64,000 bases of DNA, from assembly GCA_029859645.1 (NCBI GenBank), contig JAOUCS010000002.1, positions 1-64,000 on the forward strand, written 5' to 3'. The DNA is from Lysobacterales bacterium (GTDB lineage: Bacteria; Pseudomonadota; Gammaproteobacteria; Xanthomonadales; SZUA-36). Both the position numbers and the translations under genes were made by a program. Under the pieces are notes generated by a model. That model saw only the letters and a program-made list of their open reading frames with translations. It did not search any database and was not told the origin of the DNA. This document shows, one piece after another, positions 36,328 to 46,029 of this stretch (within the stretch, counting starts at the first letter, position 1; each line of letters starts with the position of its first letter).

Positions 36328-36768
36328 ATGGCAAGCATTCTTGTTCTGAACGGCCCCAACCTGAACCTGCTGGGCAGCAGGGAACCCGGACAATATGGTC
36401 ACCGGACCCTGGAAGAGATCATGGAAGACCTGGCACGATTTGCCGGCGCCTGCGGTCATGAACTGCAGCATGTCCAGGAAAACAGCGAAGGCGTTCTGGT
36501 TGACGCCATCCACAAAGCCGCCAATGAGCAGGTGGATTACATTATTTTCAACCCAGCCGGCTACACCCATACCAGTGTCGCCTTGAGAGATGCCCTGCTG
36601 GCCGTGCGGATTCCTTTCGTGGAGGTCCATCTTTCCGCGGTTGCGGCCCGCGAATCCTTTCGGCAGGTTTCCTATTTTTCAGACATCGCGATGGGCGTGA
36701 TCCAGGGCTTCCGCGGTGAAAGCTACATGCTGGCGATGCAGGCCATCATCAATCATATCGAACCCTGA
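36328..36768 (+). CDS. aroQ: 3-dehydroquinate dehydratase, type II
   Basis: 146 residues. Third step of the shikimate pathway. Family motifs: [21 protein letters not shown] at the N-terminus (with the catalytic tyrosine), [30 protein letters not shown] and [16 protein letters not shown]. It precedes accB by 41 bases; aroQ-accB-accC is a common gammaproteobacterial order. Confidence 0.97.
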   Translation: MASILVLNGPNLNLLGSREPGQYGHRTLEEIMEDLARFAGACGHELQHVQENSEGVLVDAIHKAANEQVDYIIFNPAGYTHTSVALRDALLAVRIPFVEVHLSAVAARESFRQVSYFSDIAMGVIQGFRGESYMLAMQAIINHIEP

Positions 36769-36809
36769 TCATAAAGTGCCGGGCGCATGCCACGGCAGGA
36801 GCAGCAAGC

Positions 36810-37292
36810 GTGGATATCAGAAAGATAAAAAAACTCATCGAGTTGCTGGAGGAGTCCAGCCTCAATGAAATTGAAATCGTGGAAGGTGAGGAGTCTGTTC
36901 GCCTGAGCCGCGGCAGCGCCGGCAGCATGGCCATGACGCCACCCGCCATGAATCCCGGCGTGCAGGCCGCTGCCTGGTCAGCGCCAACACCTGCAGCCGC
37001 AGCTGTTGCGGCGCCGGTCGAGACCGCAGCAGCGGCAGAAGAGCCGGCTGTGCCGGAGGGCGAACTGGTACGTGCGCCGATGGTGGGTACTTTTTATGCC
37101 GCGTCCAGCCCCGAAATCGATCCATTTGTTTCGCTGGGTCAGCAAGTGAAGGAAGGTGAGACCATGTGCATCATCGAAGCGATGAAGATGTTCAACCAGA
37201 TCGAAGCTGAGGCATCGGGCACTGTCGTAGCAATCCTCGTCGAAAACGGCCAGCCCGTTGAGTTCGACCAACCCCTTTTCGTCATAAGGTAA
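36810..37292 (+). CDS. accB: Acetyl-CoA carboxylase biotin carboxyl carrier protein
   Basis: 160 residues. The C-terminal biotinyl domain carries EAMKM with the biotinylated K126 and the thumb loop region [20 protein letters not shown]. An Ala/Pro-rich linker (about 45-80) joins it to the N-terminal helix ([21 protein letters not shown]). Starts with GTG at 36810. It carries carboxybiotin between AccC and the transferase in fatty-acid synthesis. Ten bases before accC. Confidence 0.97.
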   Translation: MDIRKIKKLIELLEESSLNEIEIVEGEESVRLSRGSAGSMAMTPPAMNPGVQAAAWSAPTPAAAAVAAPVETAAAAEEPAVPEGELVRAPMVGTFYAASSPEIDPFVSLGQQVKEGETMCIIEAMKMFNQIEAEASGTVVAILVENGQPVEFDQPLFVIR

Positions 37293-37302
37293 GAGCCCCG
37301 TC

Positions 37303-38658
37303 ATGGCTGTTCTTGAAAAAATCGTCATCGCAAACCGCGGTGAAATCGCACTGCGCATCCTGCGGGCCTGTCATGCCATGGGGATCAAGACGGTCGCGCT
37401 TCATTCGACGGTAGACCGGAACCTCAAACACGTTGCCATGGCCGACGAGTCCGTATGCATCGGTCCTGCCGCGGCCACGGACAGTTACCTGAATGTTCCG
37501 GCGATCATTGCGGCGACCGAGGTTACCGATGCGGTGGCCATTCACCCGGGCTATGGATTCCTGGCGGAAAATGCAGATTTTGCCGAACGGGCTGAGCAGA
37601 GCGGTTTCATCTTTATCGGCCCGCGGCCTGAGACTATTCGCTTGATGGGTGACAAGGTATCGGCGATCAAGGCGATGAGGGAAGCTGGAGTACCCTGTGT
37701 GCCCGGCTCGGATGGGCCGCTGTCCGAAGACTCACAGGAATGCGCCAGGATTGCCCGCGAGGTGGGCTACCCGGTAATTATCAAGGCTTCGGCCGGCGGT
37801 GGCGGGCGTGGTATGCGGGTGGTCAATACCGAGGCGCATCTGCATAACGCTTTGCAATTGACCCGCCAGGAAGCGGCTACGGCCTTTGGCGACCCGACGG
37901 TTTACCTCGAAAAATTCCTCGAGAACCCGCGGCATATCGAAATCCAGGTAGTTGCCGACGAGCACGGTAACGCCATTCACTTGGGGGAGCGGGACTGTTC
38001 CAGTCAGCGCCGCCATCAGAAAGTCATCGAAGAGGCTCCCGCGCCGGGAATCACTCCCGAGCAGCGTCACGAAATCGGCATGTCCTGCGTGGAAGCGTGT
38101 AAGCGGATTGGCTACCGGGGTGCAGGCACCTTTGAGTTTCTTTACGACAACGGCCGATTCTACTTTATCGAAATGAATACGAGAATCCAGGTGGAACACC
38201 CGGTGACAGAGCGGATTACCGGTGTGGACCTGGTGCGTGAACAGATCCTTGTCGCTGCCGGCCTGCCTTTATCCCATACGCAGGATGAAATCAGTATCCG
38301 GGGCCATGCCATCGAGTGCCGAATCAACGCTGAGGACCCCGTTACGTTCATGCCGTCACCCGGTCTGGTCGAAGGGTTTCATGCGCCAGGAGGACCCGGA
38401 ATCCGGACCGAAACCCATATCTATGACGGCTACCGGGTGCCGCCCAATTACGATTCGATGATCGGTAAAATCATAGCGCATGGCGAAGACCGTGAAATGG
38501 CTATCGCCAGGATGCGTGTCGCGCTGGATGAAATGGTGCTCAACGGCATCAAGTCCAATGTGCCCCTGCATAAGTGGTTCCTGTGGGACCGGGGTTTCCT
38601 CAAAGGCGGATTCAATATCCACTACCTGGAAAAACGTATCGAAGAGCGTAACGGCTAG
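37303..38658 (+). CDS. accC: Acetyl-CoA carboxylase biotin carboxylase
   Basis: 451 residues, standard length. ATP-grasp enzyme that carboxylates the biotin on AccB. Seen: [36 protein letters not shown], the glycine-rich ATP loop [34 protein letters not shown], and [16 protein letters not shown]. Nothing unusual. Confidence 0.98.
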   Translation: MAVLEKIVIANRGEIALRILRACHAMGIKTVALHSTVDRNLKHVAMADESVCIGPAAATDSYLNVPAIIAATEVTDAVAIHPGYGFLAENADFAERAEQSGFIFIGPRPETIRLMGDKVSAIKAMREAGVPCVPGSDGPLSEDSQECARIAREVGYPVIIKASAGGGGRGMRVVNTEAHLHNALQLTRQEAATAFGDPTVYLEKFLENPRHIEIQVVADEHGNAIHLGERDCSSQRRHQKVIEEAPAPGITPEQRHEIGMSCVEACKRIGYRGAGTFEFLYDNGRFYFIEMNTRIQVEHPVTERITGVDLVREQILVAAGLPLSHTQDEISIRGHAIECRINAEDPVTFMPSPGLVEGFHAPGGPGIRTETHIYDGYRVPPNYDSMIGKIIAHGEDREMAIARMRVALDEMVLNGIKSNVPLHKWFLWDRGFLKGGFNIHYLEKRIEERNG

Positions 38659-38669
38659 AGGCGCTTCCG

Positions 38670-39572
38670 ATGGGCTGGACTGAGATCAGTATCAGCGTCG
38701 CGAGAGATGACGTCGTTCTGGCTGAAGAGGCGCTTGAACAACTCGGGGCGCTGGCCATCACCCTGCTGGATGATGAGGACAACCCGGTTTTGGAACCGGG
38801 CCCCGGCGCTACCCCCCTGTGGCCTTCGGTGCTGGTTCGCGGATTGTTTGCAGCAGGCCTGAAAAGCGAGCCGGTTCTGGCGGCGCTCAACAGGCTGCCA
38901 GGCGGTGACCGCCCTGAAAATATTCGATGGCATGAATTGCAGGAGCAGGACTGGGAGAGGGCCTGGATGGACCGTTTCCAGCCGATGAAATTCGGGGAGC
39001 GCCTGTGGATCGTGCCCGGTGGCATGAGCATTCCCCACGATCCCGACAATATCGAGATTCAGCTTGATCCCGGCCTTGCTTTCGGCAGCGGCACTCATCC
39101 AACCACGGCTCTCTGCCTGGAATGGCTGGATCGCCAGGACGTAACGGATTCGACGGTGATCGATTATGGCTGCGGTTCCGGCATCCTGGGCATAGCTGCT
39201 GCACTTAAAGGCGCTGCAAAAGTGATCTGCGTGGATAATGATCCGCAGGCCCTGCAAGCCACGACTGACAACGCAGCCAGAAACGGTGTAGATAACCTGG
39301 TCAGTTGTCACTTGCCCGATTCGGTGTGTGACCAGCAGGTTGACGTGGTACTGGCCAATATACTGGCGGCGCCGCTTATCAGCCTGGCACCACGCTTGGC
39401 GGGTTTTTTGCTCCCCCGGGGGCGGCTGGCCCTGTCGGGCATTCTGCGGGACCAGTCGCAAAGCGTGGGCCTTGCCTATGATCAGCTGTTGGAACAAGTA
39501 AGTACCCGACACCGTGAAGAGTGGGTCCTGATGGAAGGCAGGCGTGCAAAAAACGCTATTGACAGGCCATGA
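38670..39572 (+). CDS. prmA: Ribosomal protein L11 methyltransferase
   Basis: 300 residues. Trimethylates ribosomal protein L11. N-terminal substrate domain (MGWTEISISVARDDVVLAEE ALEQLGALAITLLDDEDNP) and the catalytic DPGLAFGSGTHPTTALCLEW, then the SAM motif DYGCGSGILGIAAALKGA and VDVVLANILAAPLISLAP. Follows accC by 11 bases; accC-prmA order is common. Stop overlaps the next start (ATGA). Confidence 0.96.
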   Translation: MGWTEISISVARDDVVLAEEALEQLGALAITLLDDEDNPVLEPGPGATPLWPSVLVRGLFAAGLKSEPVLAALNRLPGGDRPENIRWHELQEQDWERAWMDRFQPMKFGERLWIVPGGMSIPHDPDNIEIQLDPGLAFGSGTHPTTALCLEWLDRQDVTDSTVIDYGCGSGILGIAAALKGAAKVICVDNDPQALQATTDNAARNGVDNLVSCHLPDSVCDQQVDVVLANILAAPLISLAPRLAGFLLPRGRLALSGILRDQSQSVGLAYDQLLEQVSTRHREEWVLMEGRRAKNAIDRP

Positions 39573-40480
39573 CGCAACACACCAGGTTCGCAGGTCAATG
39601 GAGTGATTTTCTGGTTTACGTGCTGCTTCCCTGTTTATCGATCCTGGTTCCCGCCTCTTTTTCGAGATCGATCCTGCGACGAATTTCAGGCTGGGAGGGG
39701 TTGTTGGCGGCGGACGCAGAGCTGGCCTTCAGTTGTGCTGATAAATACCTGGACCTCGAAGACGAAGCAGCCTGGAAGCGACGCTGGAAACAGGTTGAGT
39801 TGCTGGATGTCCGTGACCTGTTCATGTTGCTTTCAGGGCGTTCAAAGTCCGTTTTGGCGGAAATCGAAATGCCCCGGAATCTGGCCATCGTCCGCAACCG
39901 GGTGATGGTAGGGATGCATTGGGGCCCGGCCATTTCCATTCTGAAATTGCTGGCGAACGAGGGAATGGAGCCGACGTTCCCCTATCGTCCACCGGATTCC
40001 GGGCTGCTGCGCCGCAGGCCTTTCTACTATCTGTTCAGCCGCCTCGCTGCGGCCTACCTGTCAAAAACACTGGGTGACCGAGCCGTCGAAACCGGCGGCG
40101 CGGGCAGAGTGTTGCAGCAACTGCTGAGTGTGCCGGGAAGCATATGTGTACTGATGGATGCGCCGGCTCAGAAGGGCAGGCAGGCCATGGTGCATGAACT
40201 GTTGGGTACTCCAGCGATGTTCAATGTCGGCTTTCCAGCCATGTTCATTGAGCAGGGCAAGGAGTATGTCCTTTATGCGATGAACCTGGCCGATGACGGC
40301 ACGGTGAAGAAGAAACTCGAAATCCAGGGTCCTTTCAATGCCACTGAAATCACAGACTACCTGGGCAACTACGCACGGTTTCTCGAAAAACACCTGTCGA
40401 TGGACTCTGCACAGTGGCGAATCTGGCGTGCTGAGCACCAGGTCTGGACAGAGTCATCCCAAGCAGGTGGTTACCAATAA
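39569..40480 (+). CDS. Lipid A acyltransferase-like (LPLAT superfamily) protein
   Basis: 303 residues. Overall layout of LpxL/HtrB-type acyltransferases: a hydrophobic N-terminus ([18 protein letters not shown]), then [15 protein letters not shown], a later [21 protein letters not shown] and [20 protein letters not shown]. The usual HX4(D/E) acyltransferase motif is not intact: after the His in MHWGPAIS the acidic residue is missing. It may act on a different substrate or be a diverged member. Its start is coupled to prmA, and its end overlaps the convergent ppa gene by 10 bases. Confidence 0.7.
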   Translation: MTQHTRFAGQWSDFLVYVLLPCLSILVPASFSRSILRRISGWEGLLAADAELAFSCADKYLDLEDEAAWKRRWKQVELLDVRDLFMLLSGRSKSVLAEIEMPRNLAIVRNRVMVGMHWGPAISILKLLANEGMEPTFPYRPPDSGLLRRRPFYYLFSRLAAAYLSKTLGDRAVETGGAGRVLQQLLSVPGSICVLMDAPAQKGRQAMVHELLGTPAMFNVGFPAMFIEQGKEYVLYAMNLADDGTVKKKLEIQGPFNATEITDYLGNYARFLEKHLSMDSAQWRIWRAEHQVWTESSQAGGYQ

Positions 40481-41022
40481 TCCGGTTTGACTGGCAGGGC
40501 ATTGTAGCGGTCGATTGAATCCAGGATTTCCTGCCGGGCAGCTTCCGCGCCTTCCCAGCCCTTTATATCGACCCATTTGCCGGTTTCGAGATCCTTGTAG
40601 TGATCGAAAAAATGCGAAATCTGCATGCGCAGAAGCTCATCCACGTGCTCGAGTTCAACCACATCCCTGTACAGTCCGGTCACATCTTCGGTCGGTACAG
40701 CCAGGATCTTGGCATCTTCACCCGACTCATCCTCCATCCGCAGCAGTCCGACCGGGCGGCAGGTCACGACCGCGCCATAGTTGATGGGTACAGGCATCAC
40801 GACCATGACGTCGGTGGGATCGCCGTCTCCACAGAGCGTATGAGGGATGTAGCCGTAATTGCAGGGATAATGCATGGCTGTCTTCAGCATTCGATCGAGA
40901 AACAGTGCGCCCGATTCCTTGTCGACCTCGTACTTGACGGCCGGGCTGTGCATCGGAATCTCAATGATCACGTTGATGTCGTTCGGGACATCTCTTCCGA
41001 CCGGTACCCTTTGCAGGCTCAT
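40471..41022 (-). CDS. ppa: Inorganic pyrophosphatase (family I, soluble)
   Basis: 183 residues. Hydrolyses PPi to phosphate in the cytosol. Conserved: [44 protein letters not shown] (metal-binding Asp cluster), and [19 protein letters not shown]. Present together with a membrane pyrophosphatase and a PPi-using PFK in the same window. Divergent from iadA (about 90 bases). Confidence 0.96.
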   Translation of the reverse strand: MSLQRVPVGRDVPNDINVIIEIPMHSPAVKYEVDKESGALFLDRMLKTAMHYPCNYGYIPHTLCGDGDPTDVMVVMPVPINYGAVVTCRPVGLLRMEDESGEDAKILAVPTEDVTGLYRDVVELEHVDELLRMQISHFFDHYKDLETGKWVDIKGWEGAEAARQEILDSIDRYNALPVKPDYW

Positions 41023-41112
41023 TTCGACTCCAAATAACGTTTGGTAAGCAGCATATTATACCTTTAAACTGTCGTGTTACTTCTGCCAGCACTGCCCGGG
41101 AATGAACTCAAG

Positions 41113-42276
41113 ATGCTAACCCTGATCAAGAACGCAAACCTGTTTGCGCCTGAATCGCTTGGAATCGGTTACCTGGTGCTGGGCGGAGGAAAAATCCTGC
41201 ATGTCGGCAAAGGGAAGCCCACCGTGGACAACCACCTGGTCAGCGACAACGTCGACCTGCAAGGCGCCACCGTCAGCCCCGGCCTGATCGATTGTCATGT
41301 TCACGTGACGGGGGGTGGTGGTGAAGACGGCTTTTCGACCCAGGCGCCACCGGTGCCCCTGACCGGTTTCACGCGCCATGGTGTAACTTCCGTGGTGGGT
41401 TTGCTGGGAACCGATGATGAAACACGGACCACGGCCAACCTGCTTGCCCGGACCCGGGCGCTGCGGGAAGAAGGCCTTTCCGCCTGGTGCTGGACCGGAG
41501 GCTATCACCTGCCTCTCACGACGCTGACCGGCTCAGTTCGCAGCGACATTGTTCATATTGATTGCGTGATTGGTGCGGGCGAAGTCGCAATCAGCGATCA
41601 CCGGTCCAGCCAGCCCGGTTTTGATGAACTTGCCCGGCTGGCGTCTGAAGTGCACGTGGCGGGTTTGCTGAGCAAGAAAGCCGGCGTTCTGCATTTGCAC
41701 CTGGGTGACGGCCCCCGGGGTCTTTTCATGGTGCGCCAGTTGCTCGCTGACACGGAATTGCCACCCCGGGTATTTCATCCCACGCATGTCAATCGCCGCA
41801 AGGAATTGTTTGAAGAAGCCTGCGACCTGAGTCTTGGCCATTCGGTGATCGATGTGACGGCATTCCCGGTAGAGGAAGGCGAGAATGCCTGGTCCGCGCC
41901 TGATGCCTGGGAGCGTTTCCATGAAAAGGGCTGTCCGGCGGGCAATCTGACCATCAGCACGGATGGTGGCGGTTGCCTGCCCCATTTCGATGACAACGGC
42001 GAAATGGTGAAAATGGAATTTGCGACTTCGGCAGGCTTGCCGGGTACTTTGCGCGAACTGGTATCCAGGGGGCATCCGCTGGACGCAGTATTGCCCTGCA
42101 TGACCAGCAACGTGGCGCAGTTACTGCGCCTGCGTGACAAGGGCCGGCTGGTGGCTGGAGCTGATGCAGACCTGGTCTGCTTCGACAGCGGCCATCGCGT
42201 GAGGCATGTCATGGCGGGCGGGCGCTGGATGATCCAGGATGGAACGCCCGTGGCCAGCGGGACCTTTGAAGCCTGA
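41113..42276 (+). CDS. iadA: Isoaspartyl (beta-aspartyl) dipeptidase
   Basis: 387 residues, close to the 390 of E. coli IadA. A dimetal amidohydrolase that splits beta-aspartyl dipeptides, such as the beta-Asp-Arg released from cyanophycin. Motifs: PGLIDCHVHVTGGGGEDGFS, GVTSVVGLLGTD, SAWCWTGGYHLP, AISDHRSSQPGFDEL, HLGDG, FHPTHVNR and ISTDGGGCLPHFDDNGEM. At the bridging-ligand site E. coli has carboxylated Lys162; here the aligned residue is E157 (GAGEVAISDHRS). Start ATG at 41113; a GTG at 41074 would add a non-conserved tail. It is the first gene of the cyanophycin locus. Confidence 0.92.
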   Translation: MLTLIKNANLFAPESLGIGYLVLGGGKILHVGKGKPTVDNHLVSDNVDLQGATVSPGLIDCHVHVTGGGGEDGFSTQAPPVPLTGFTRHGVTSVVGLLGTDDETRTTANLLARTRALREEGLSAWCWTGGYHLPLTTLTGSVRSDIVHIDCVIGAGEVAISDHRSSQPGFDELARLASEVHVAGLLSKKAGVLHLHLGDGPRGLFMVRQLLADTELPPRVFHPTHVNRRKELFEEACDLSLGHSVIDVTAFPVEEGENAWSAPDAWERFHEKGCPAGNLTISTDGGGCLPHFDDNGEMVKMEFATSAGLPGTLRELVSRGHPLDAVLPCMTSNVAQLLRLRDKGRLVAGADADLVCFDSGHRVRHVMAGGRWMIQDGTPVASGTFEA

Positions 42277-42317
42277 GGACGATACTGAACCAACCACAGA
42301 TTACGGATACATTCGAA

Positions 42318-43136
42318 ATGCCGGCAACACCTGATAACACCATTGAAAGAGGCTACATCATTCCGATTGGCGGAGCCGAAGGAAAGAAAGGGAAAAGGCC
42401 CTCCATTCTGAATCGCTTTGTCCAGCTTTGCGGTGGCAATGACGCTCGTATCATGGTCATTCCCACGGCGTCTCTTCTCAACGAAACCGGTCCGTTGTAC
42501 CAGGCTCTTTTCAAAGAGATGGGTGCCGAATCCATGTGCGTTCCGATAGAAAAGCGTGACGAATGTTTCAATGAGGAGACCTTGCGCATACTGGACGGAG
42601 CAACCGGAATTTTCATTACCGGGGGAAACCAGCTGCGCCTCTCCACCATTCTCGGCGGTACCCCGGTAGCCCGTCGTATCCGCAAGTTGAATGCGAAAGG
42701 CGTCCACGTGGCTGGCACTTCTGCCGGGGCAGCCATCGTTTCCGAGCACATGATCGCGGGTGGACGCAGTGGTTCCTCGCCACGGGAGAGCGGGGTTGAG
42801 TTGGCCCCCGGGTTGGGGCTGACCAATCGCGTGATCGTGGATCAGCATTTCAACCAGCGTCAGCGCATGGGGCGCCTGCTGGCGGCCCTGTCGTTCAACC
42901 CCTTTGCCTGTGGCCTGGGCATCGATGAAAACACGGCGGCATTCATTGCACCTGACGGCCGCATGGAAGTCGTCGGCCGGGGAACAGTGACCGTGGTCGA
43001 TCCTTCAGATTTGCGGCATTCTTCGATGAGCTATGTCCGCCGCGCAGAGGCGGTCACGCTGATCGGTCTGAAGCTGCACGTGCTGGCTGAAGGCGCACAC
43101 TTCAACGTGGAAACCCGGGAAGCCACGCTGGACTGA
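42318..43136 (+). CDS. cphB: Cyanophycinase
   Basis: 272 residues. S51-type serine exopeptidase that cuts cyanophycin (multi-L-arginyl-poly-aspartate) into beta-Asp-Arg dipeptides. The nucleophile is S135 in VAGTSAGAAIVSEHMIAGG; also seen are GIFITGGNQLRLS, GLGLTNRVIVDQHFNQRQRM and GLGIDENTAAF. No signal peptide, so it acts on intracellular granules. It follows iadA by 41 bases and precedes cphA by 76. Confidence 0.94.
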   Translation: MPATPDNTIERGYIIPIGGAEGKKGKRPSILNRFVQLCGGNDARIMVIPTASLLNETGPLYQALFKEMGAESMCVPIEKRDECFNEETLRILDGATGIFITGGNQLRLSTILGGTPVARRIRKLNAKGVHVAGTSAGAAIVSEHMIAGGRSGSSPRESGVELAPGLGLTNRVIVDQHFNQRQRMGRLLAALSFNPFACGLGIDENTAAFIAPDGRMEVVGRGTVTVVDPSDLRHSSMSYVRRAEAVTLIGLKLHVLAEGAHFNVETREATLD

Positions 43137-43212
43137 ATAAAATTCTTTTTGGCGGATAACGGGGTCCGGCGTTAAGATGCCCTGACCGCTTTCAATTGCA
43201 GGTCCTTGTCCT

Positions 43213-46020
43213 ATGAAAATCCTGGCCACCAATGTTTATGTCGGCCCCAGCCTTTACGCGCACTTTCCGGTTATTCGTCACCAGGTTGACATTGGTGCTC
43301 TTGAAGACTGGCCCTCGGTCCGCCTGGGCCCGGAATTCATTGATAACCTGGTTGAAGCGCTTCCCGGCCTTGCCAACCACGGCTGCTCCTATGGCGAGCC
43401 GGGCGGTTTTCTTCGGCGACTGAGGGAAGACGAGGGCACCTGGATTGCCCATATCTGGGAGCACGCGGCGATTGAATTGCAAAATATGGCCGGTTCGGAT
43501 GTTTCTTTCGGCAAGACCCGCAGTATCGGACCACCCGGGCAGTACAACATGGTGTTCGAATACAAGCAGAAAGAAGTCGGCCTGGAAGCGGGCCGAATTG
43601 CCCGGCAATTGCTGCTGAAGCTGCTACCGGAAGAACTCAAAGGCGAGTTCGAGCGAGAAATAGAAAGCGATTTTGATTTCGAAGAAGAGCGGGACGGCTT
43701 TATCCGGTTCGCCCAGAGAAAAGAACTCGGACCCAGTACGGCATCCCTGGTAAAAGCAGCACAGGAAAGAGAAATTCCTTTCCTCCGTCTCAACAAGTAT
43801 TCACTGGTCCAGTTCGGGCATGGAAAGTACCAGCAGCGCATCCAGGCCACGATCACCAGCAAGACGCCGCATATCGCCGTGGAGATTTCCTGCGACAAGG
43901 AAGATACCCATAACCTGCTGCGTGATCTGGGGCTGCCGGTGCCGCAGCAGAGGCTGGTTTATTCGGAGCGGGATGCCGCTCGTGGCGCCGCCCGGATCGG
44001 ATTTCCGGTCGTTGTCAAGCCGCTGGACGCCAATCATGGCCGCGGCGTATCCATCAACCTGGTGGACGAAGACCAGGTCAAAACGGCCTACGGCGTGGCT
44101 CGCGAAAATGCGCGTGGGCGTAGCGTGTTGGTGGAGAGTTTTATCGAGGGAATGGACCACCGAATGCTGGTAGTGAACGATGAGCTGGTCGCGGTGGCCA
44201 AGCGCGTACCCGGCCATGTCGTGGGAGACGGCAAACGCAGCATTGAACAGCTGATCGATATCGTCAACGAGGACCCACGGCGAGGTATCGGTCATGAGAA
44301 AGTACTGACGCGGCTGGAACTTGATCACCAGGCCGAGCGCCTGATGAAAAAAGACGGTTTCGACAAGGACACCGTACTAGACGAGGGTAAAGTGTTTTAC
44401 CTGCGCTCCACAGCCAATCTCTCGACCGGTGGCACCGCCATCGACATGACCGACGTGGTGCACCCGGACAACCGGGAAATGGCCGTCAGGGCGGTGCAGG
44501 CCGTTGGGCTGGATGTCGGTGGCGTTGATTTCCTGACTACTGACATTACCCGGTCCTACAAGGAAATCGGAGGCGCCATCGTCGAGGTGAATGCCGCACC
44601 CGGTTTCCGGATGCACGTGGCGCCTTCCGAAGGCGAGGCCCGTGATGTATCCGGCAAAGTCATGGATATGCTCTTTCCACCGGGCAGCCCCCGCCGCATT
44701 CCGGTGGCCAGCATTACCGGTACCAACGGTAAAACCACCACGTCCAGAATGCTGGGGCATATCCTGAAAACAGCCGGTCACACAGTGGGAATGACCTCTA
44801 CTGACGGCGTCTATATCGACGGCCGTCTGTCGGTCAAAGGGGATATGACCGGACCGGCCTCAGCACATATCGTTTTGCGTGATCCTACGGTCGATGTCGC
44901 TGTGCTGGAAACAGCCCGGGGTGGATTGCTTCGTTCCGGCCTGGGCTATCGCCGCTGTGACGTGTCAGCCTGCCTCAACGTGGCTTCCGATCACCTGGGT
45001 CTGAAAGGCATCGACACGCTGGAACAACTGGCCGAATTGAAGCGGATACCAATCGAGGTCGCCCGAGACACGGCTATCCTGAACGCCGATGATGAGCATT
45101 GTCTGCGGATGGCTGATTACACGGATGCCGAACATGTCTGTTACGTGACGATGAATCCCGCCCATGCGCTGGTCAAGGAGCATATCCGGGTCGGTGGACG
45201 GGCCGTAGTCCTGGAGCAGGGTATCGGTGGCGATATGATCACTTTGTACGACAACGGTACGCACTTTCAGTTGTTATGGACCCACCTGATTCCTGCCACG
45301 ATGGAGGGCAAAGCAACTCACAATGTTCAGAATGCCATGTTCGCGGCAGGGCTGGCATTCAGCATGGGTAAGTCACTGGAAGACATCAGGCACGGACTAC
45401 AGACCTTTAACTCGACGATTTTCCAGGCGCCGGGCCGGATGAATGTTTTCGACGAACTGCCTTTCCGGGTCATCCTGGACTATGGCCACAATGCGGCGGC
45501 CATTGCCAGTATCAGCCAACTCGTCAGCCGACTCGAAGTCGGAGGCAAGCGAATTTGTGTACTGGCGGCTCCCGGCGATCGCCGTGATGAAGACATCCGG
45601 GCAATCGCCGCGGCGGCAGCAGGACATTTTGATCATTACATTTGCAAGGCAGACGATAATCGGCGGGGGCGCGGACCGGACGAAGTCCCCGAAATGCTGA
45701 GAACCGAACTCAGAGAACAGGGCGTCAAGAAACGCCGGATCAGCGTCATTCCGGATGAAGTGGATGCCATCAACGAATCATTGAATTTGGCTCGCGAAGG
45801 AGATCTGGTGGTTATTTTTGGCGACAATATCGAGCGCTGCTGGAAACAGGTCGCCGGCCATCAGATCGATGAAGGCGAGGGGGCAGATTCCGTTCCGGAA
45901 CATAACGTTCAGAGTTTCGTCGAGGAAGATCCGGAGGCGTTTACGCTGGATCCCGGCTCGGAACTGATCAAGGACGAGCGAGGCGTCCGGATCGCCCGGA
46001 TCGACGAGGAATCGGACTAG
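43213..46020 (+). CDS. cphA: Cyanophycin synthetase
   Basis: 935 residues, somewhat longer than the usual 870-900. It alternately adds Asp and Arg to build cyanophycin. An N domain (1-160) contains HIWEHAAIELQNMAG (H80, E83, H84). The ATP-grasp domain (about 165-480) has K269 in VVVKPLDANHGRGVSINL and IVEVNAAPGFRMH. The Mur-ligase-like domain (about 490-870) has G503-TNGKTTTSRM, VAVLETARGGLLRSGLGYR and VILDYGHNAAAI. An acidic C-terminal extension (about 875-935) has no clear homology by eye. Nine bases before the cphA paralogue. Confidence 0.95.
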   Translation: MKILATNVYVGPSLYAHFPVIRHQVDIGALEDWPSVRLGPEFIDNLVEALPGLANHGCSYGEPGGFLRRLREDEGTWIAHIWEHAAIELQNMAGSDVSFGKTRSIGPPGQYNMVFEYKQKEVGLEAGRIARQLLLKLLPEELKGEFEREIESDFDFEEERDGFIRFAQRKELGPSTASLVKAAQEREIPFLRLNKYSLVQFGHGKYQQRIQATITSKTPHIAVEISCDKEDTHNLLRDLGLPVPQQRLVYSERDAARGAARIGFPVVVKPLDANHGRGVSINLVDEDQVKTAYGVARENARGRSVLVESFIEGMDHRMLVVNDELVAVAKRVPGHVVGDGKRSIEQLIDIVNEDPRRGIGHEKVLTRLELDHQAERLMKKDGFDKDTVLDEGKVFYLRSTANLSTGGTAIDMTDVVHPDNREMAVRAVQAVGLDVGGVDFLTTDITRSYKEIGGAIVEVNAAPGFRMHVAPSEGEARDVSGKVMDMLFPPGSPRRIPVASITGTNGKTTTSRMLGHILKTAGHTVGMTSTDGVYIDGRLSVKGDMTGPASAHIVLRDPTVDVAVLETARGGLLRSGLGYRRCDVSACLNVASDHLGLKGIDTLEQLAELKRIPIEVARDTAILNADDEHCLRMADYTDAEHVCYVTMNPAHALVKEHIRVGGRAVVLEQGIGGDMITLYDNGTHFQLLWTHLIPATMEGKATHNVQNAMFAAGLAFSMGKSLEDIRHGLQTFNSTIFQAPGRMNVFDELPFRVILDYGHNAAAIASISQLVSRLEVGGKRICVLAAPGDRRDEDIRAIAAAAAGHFDHYICKADDNRRGRGPDEVPEMLRTELREQGVKKRRISVIPDEVDAINESLNLAREGDLVVIFGDNIERCWKQVAGHQIDEGEGADSVPEHNVQSFVEEDPEAFTLDPGSELIKDERGVRIARIDEESD

Positions 46021-46029
46021 GCTGGCCGC

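Noticed and set aside
41775-42848. Open frame of 357 codons on the minus strand across iadA and cphB
   Set aside because: Spans two well-conserved plus-strand genes and has no domain of its own.
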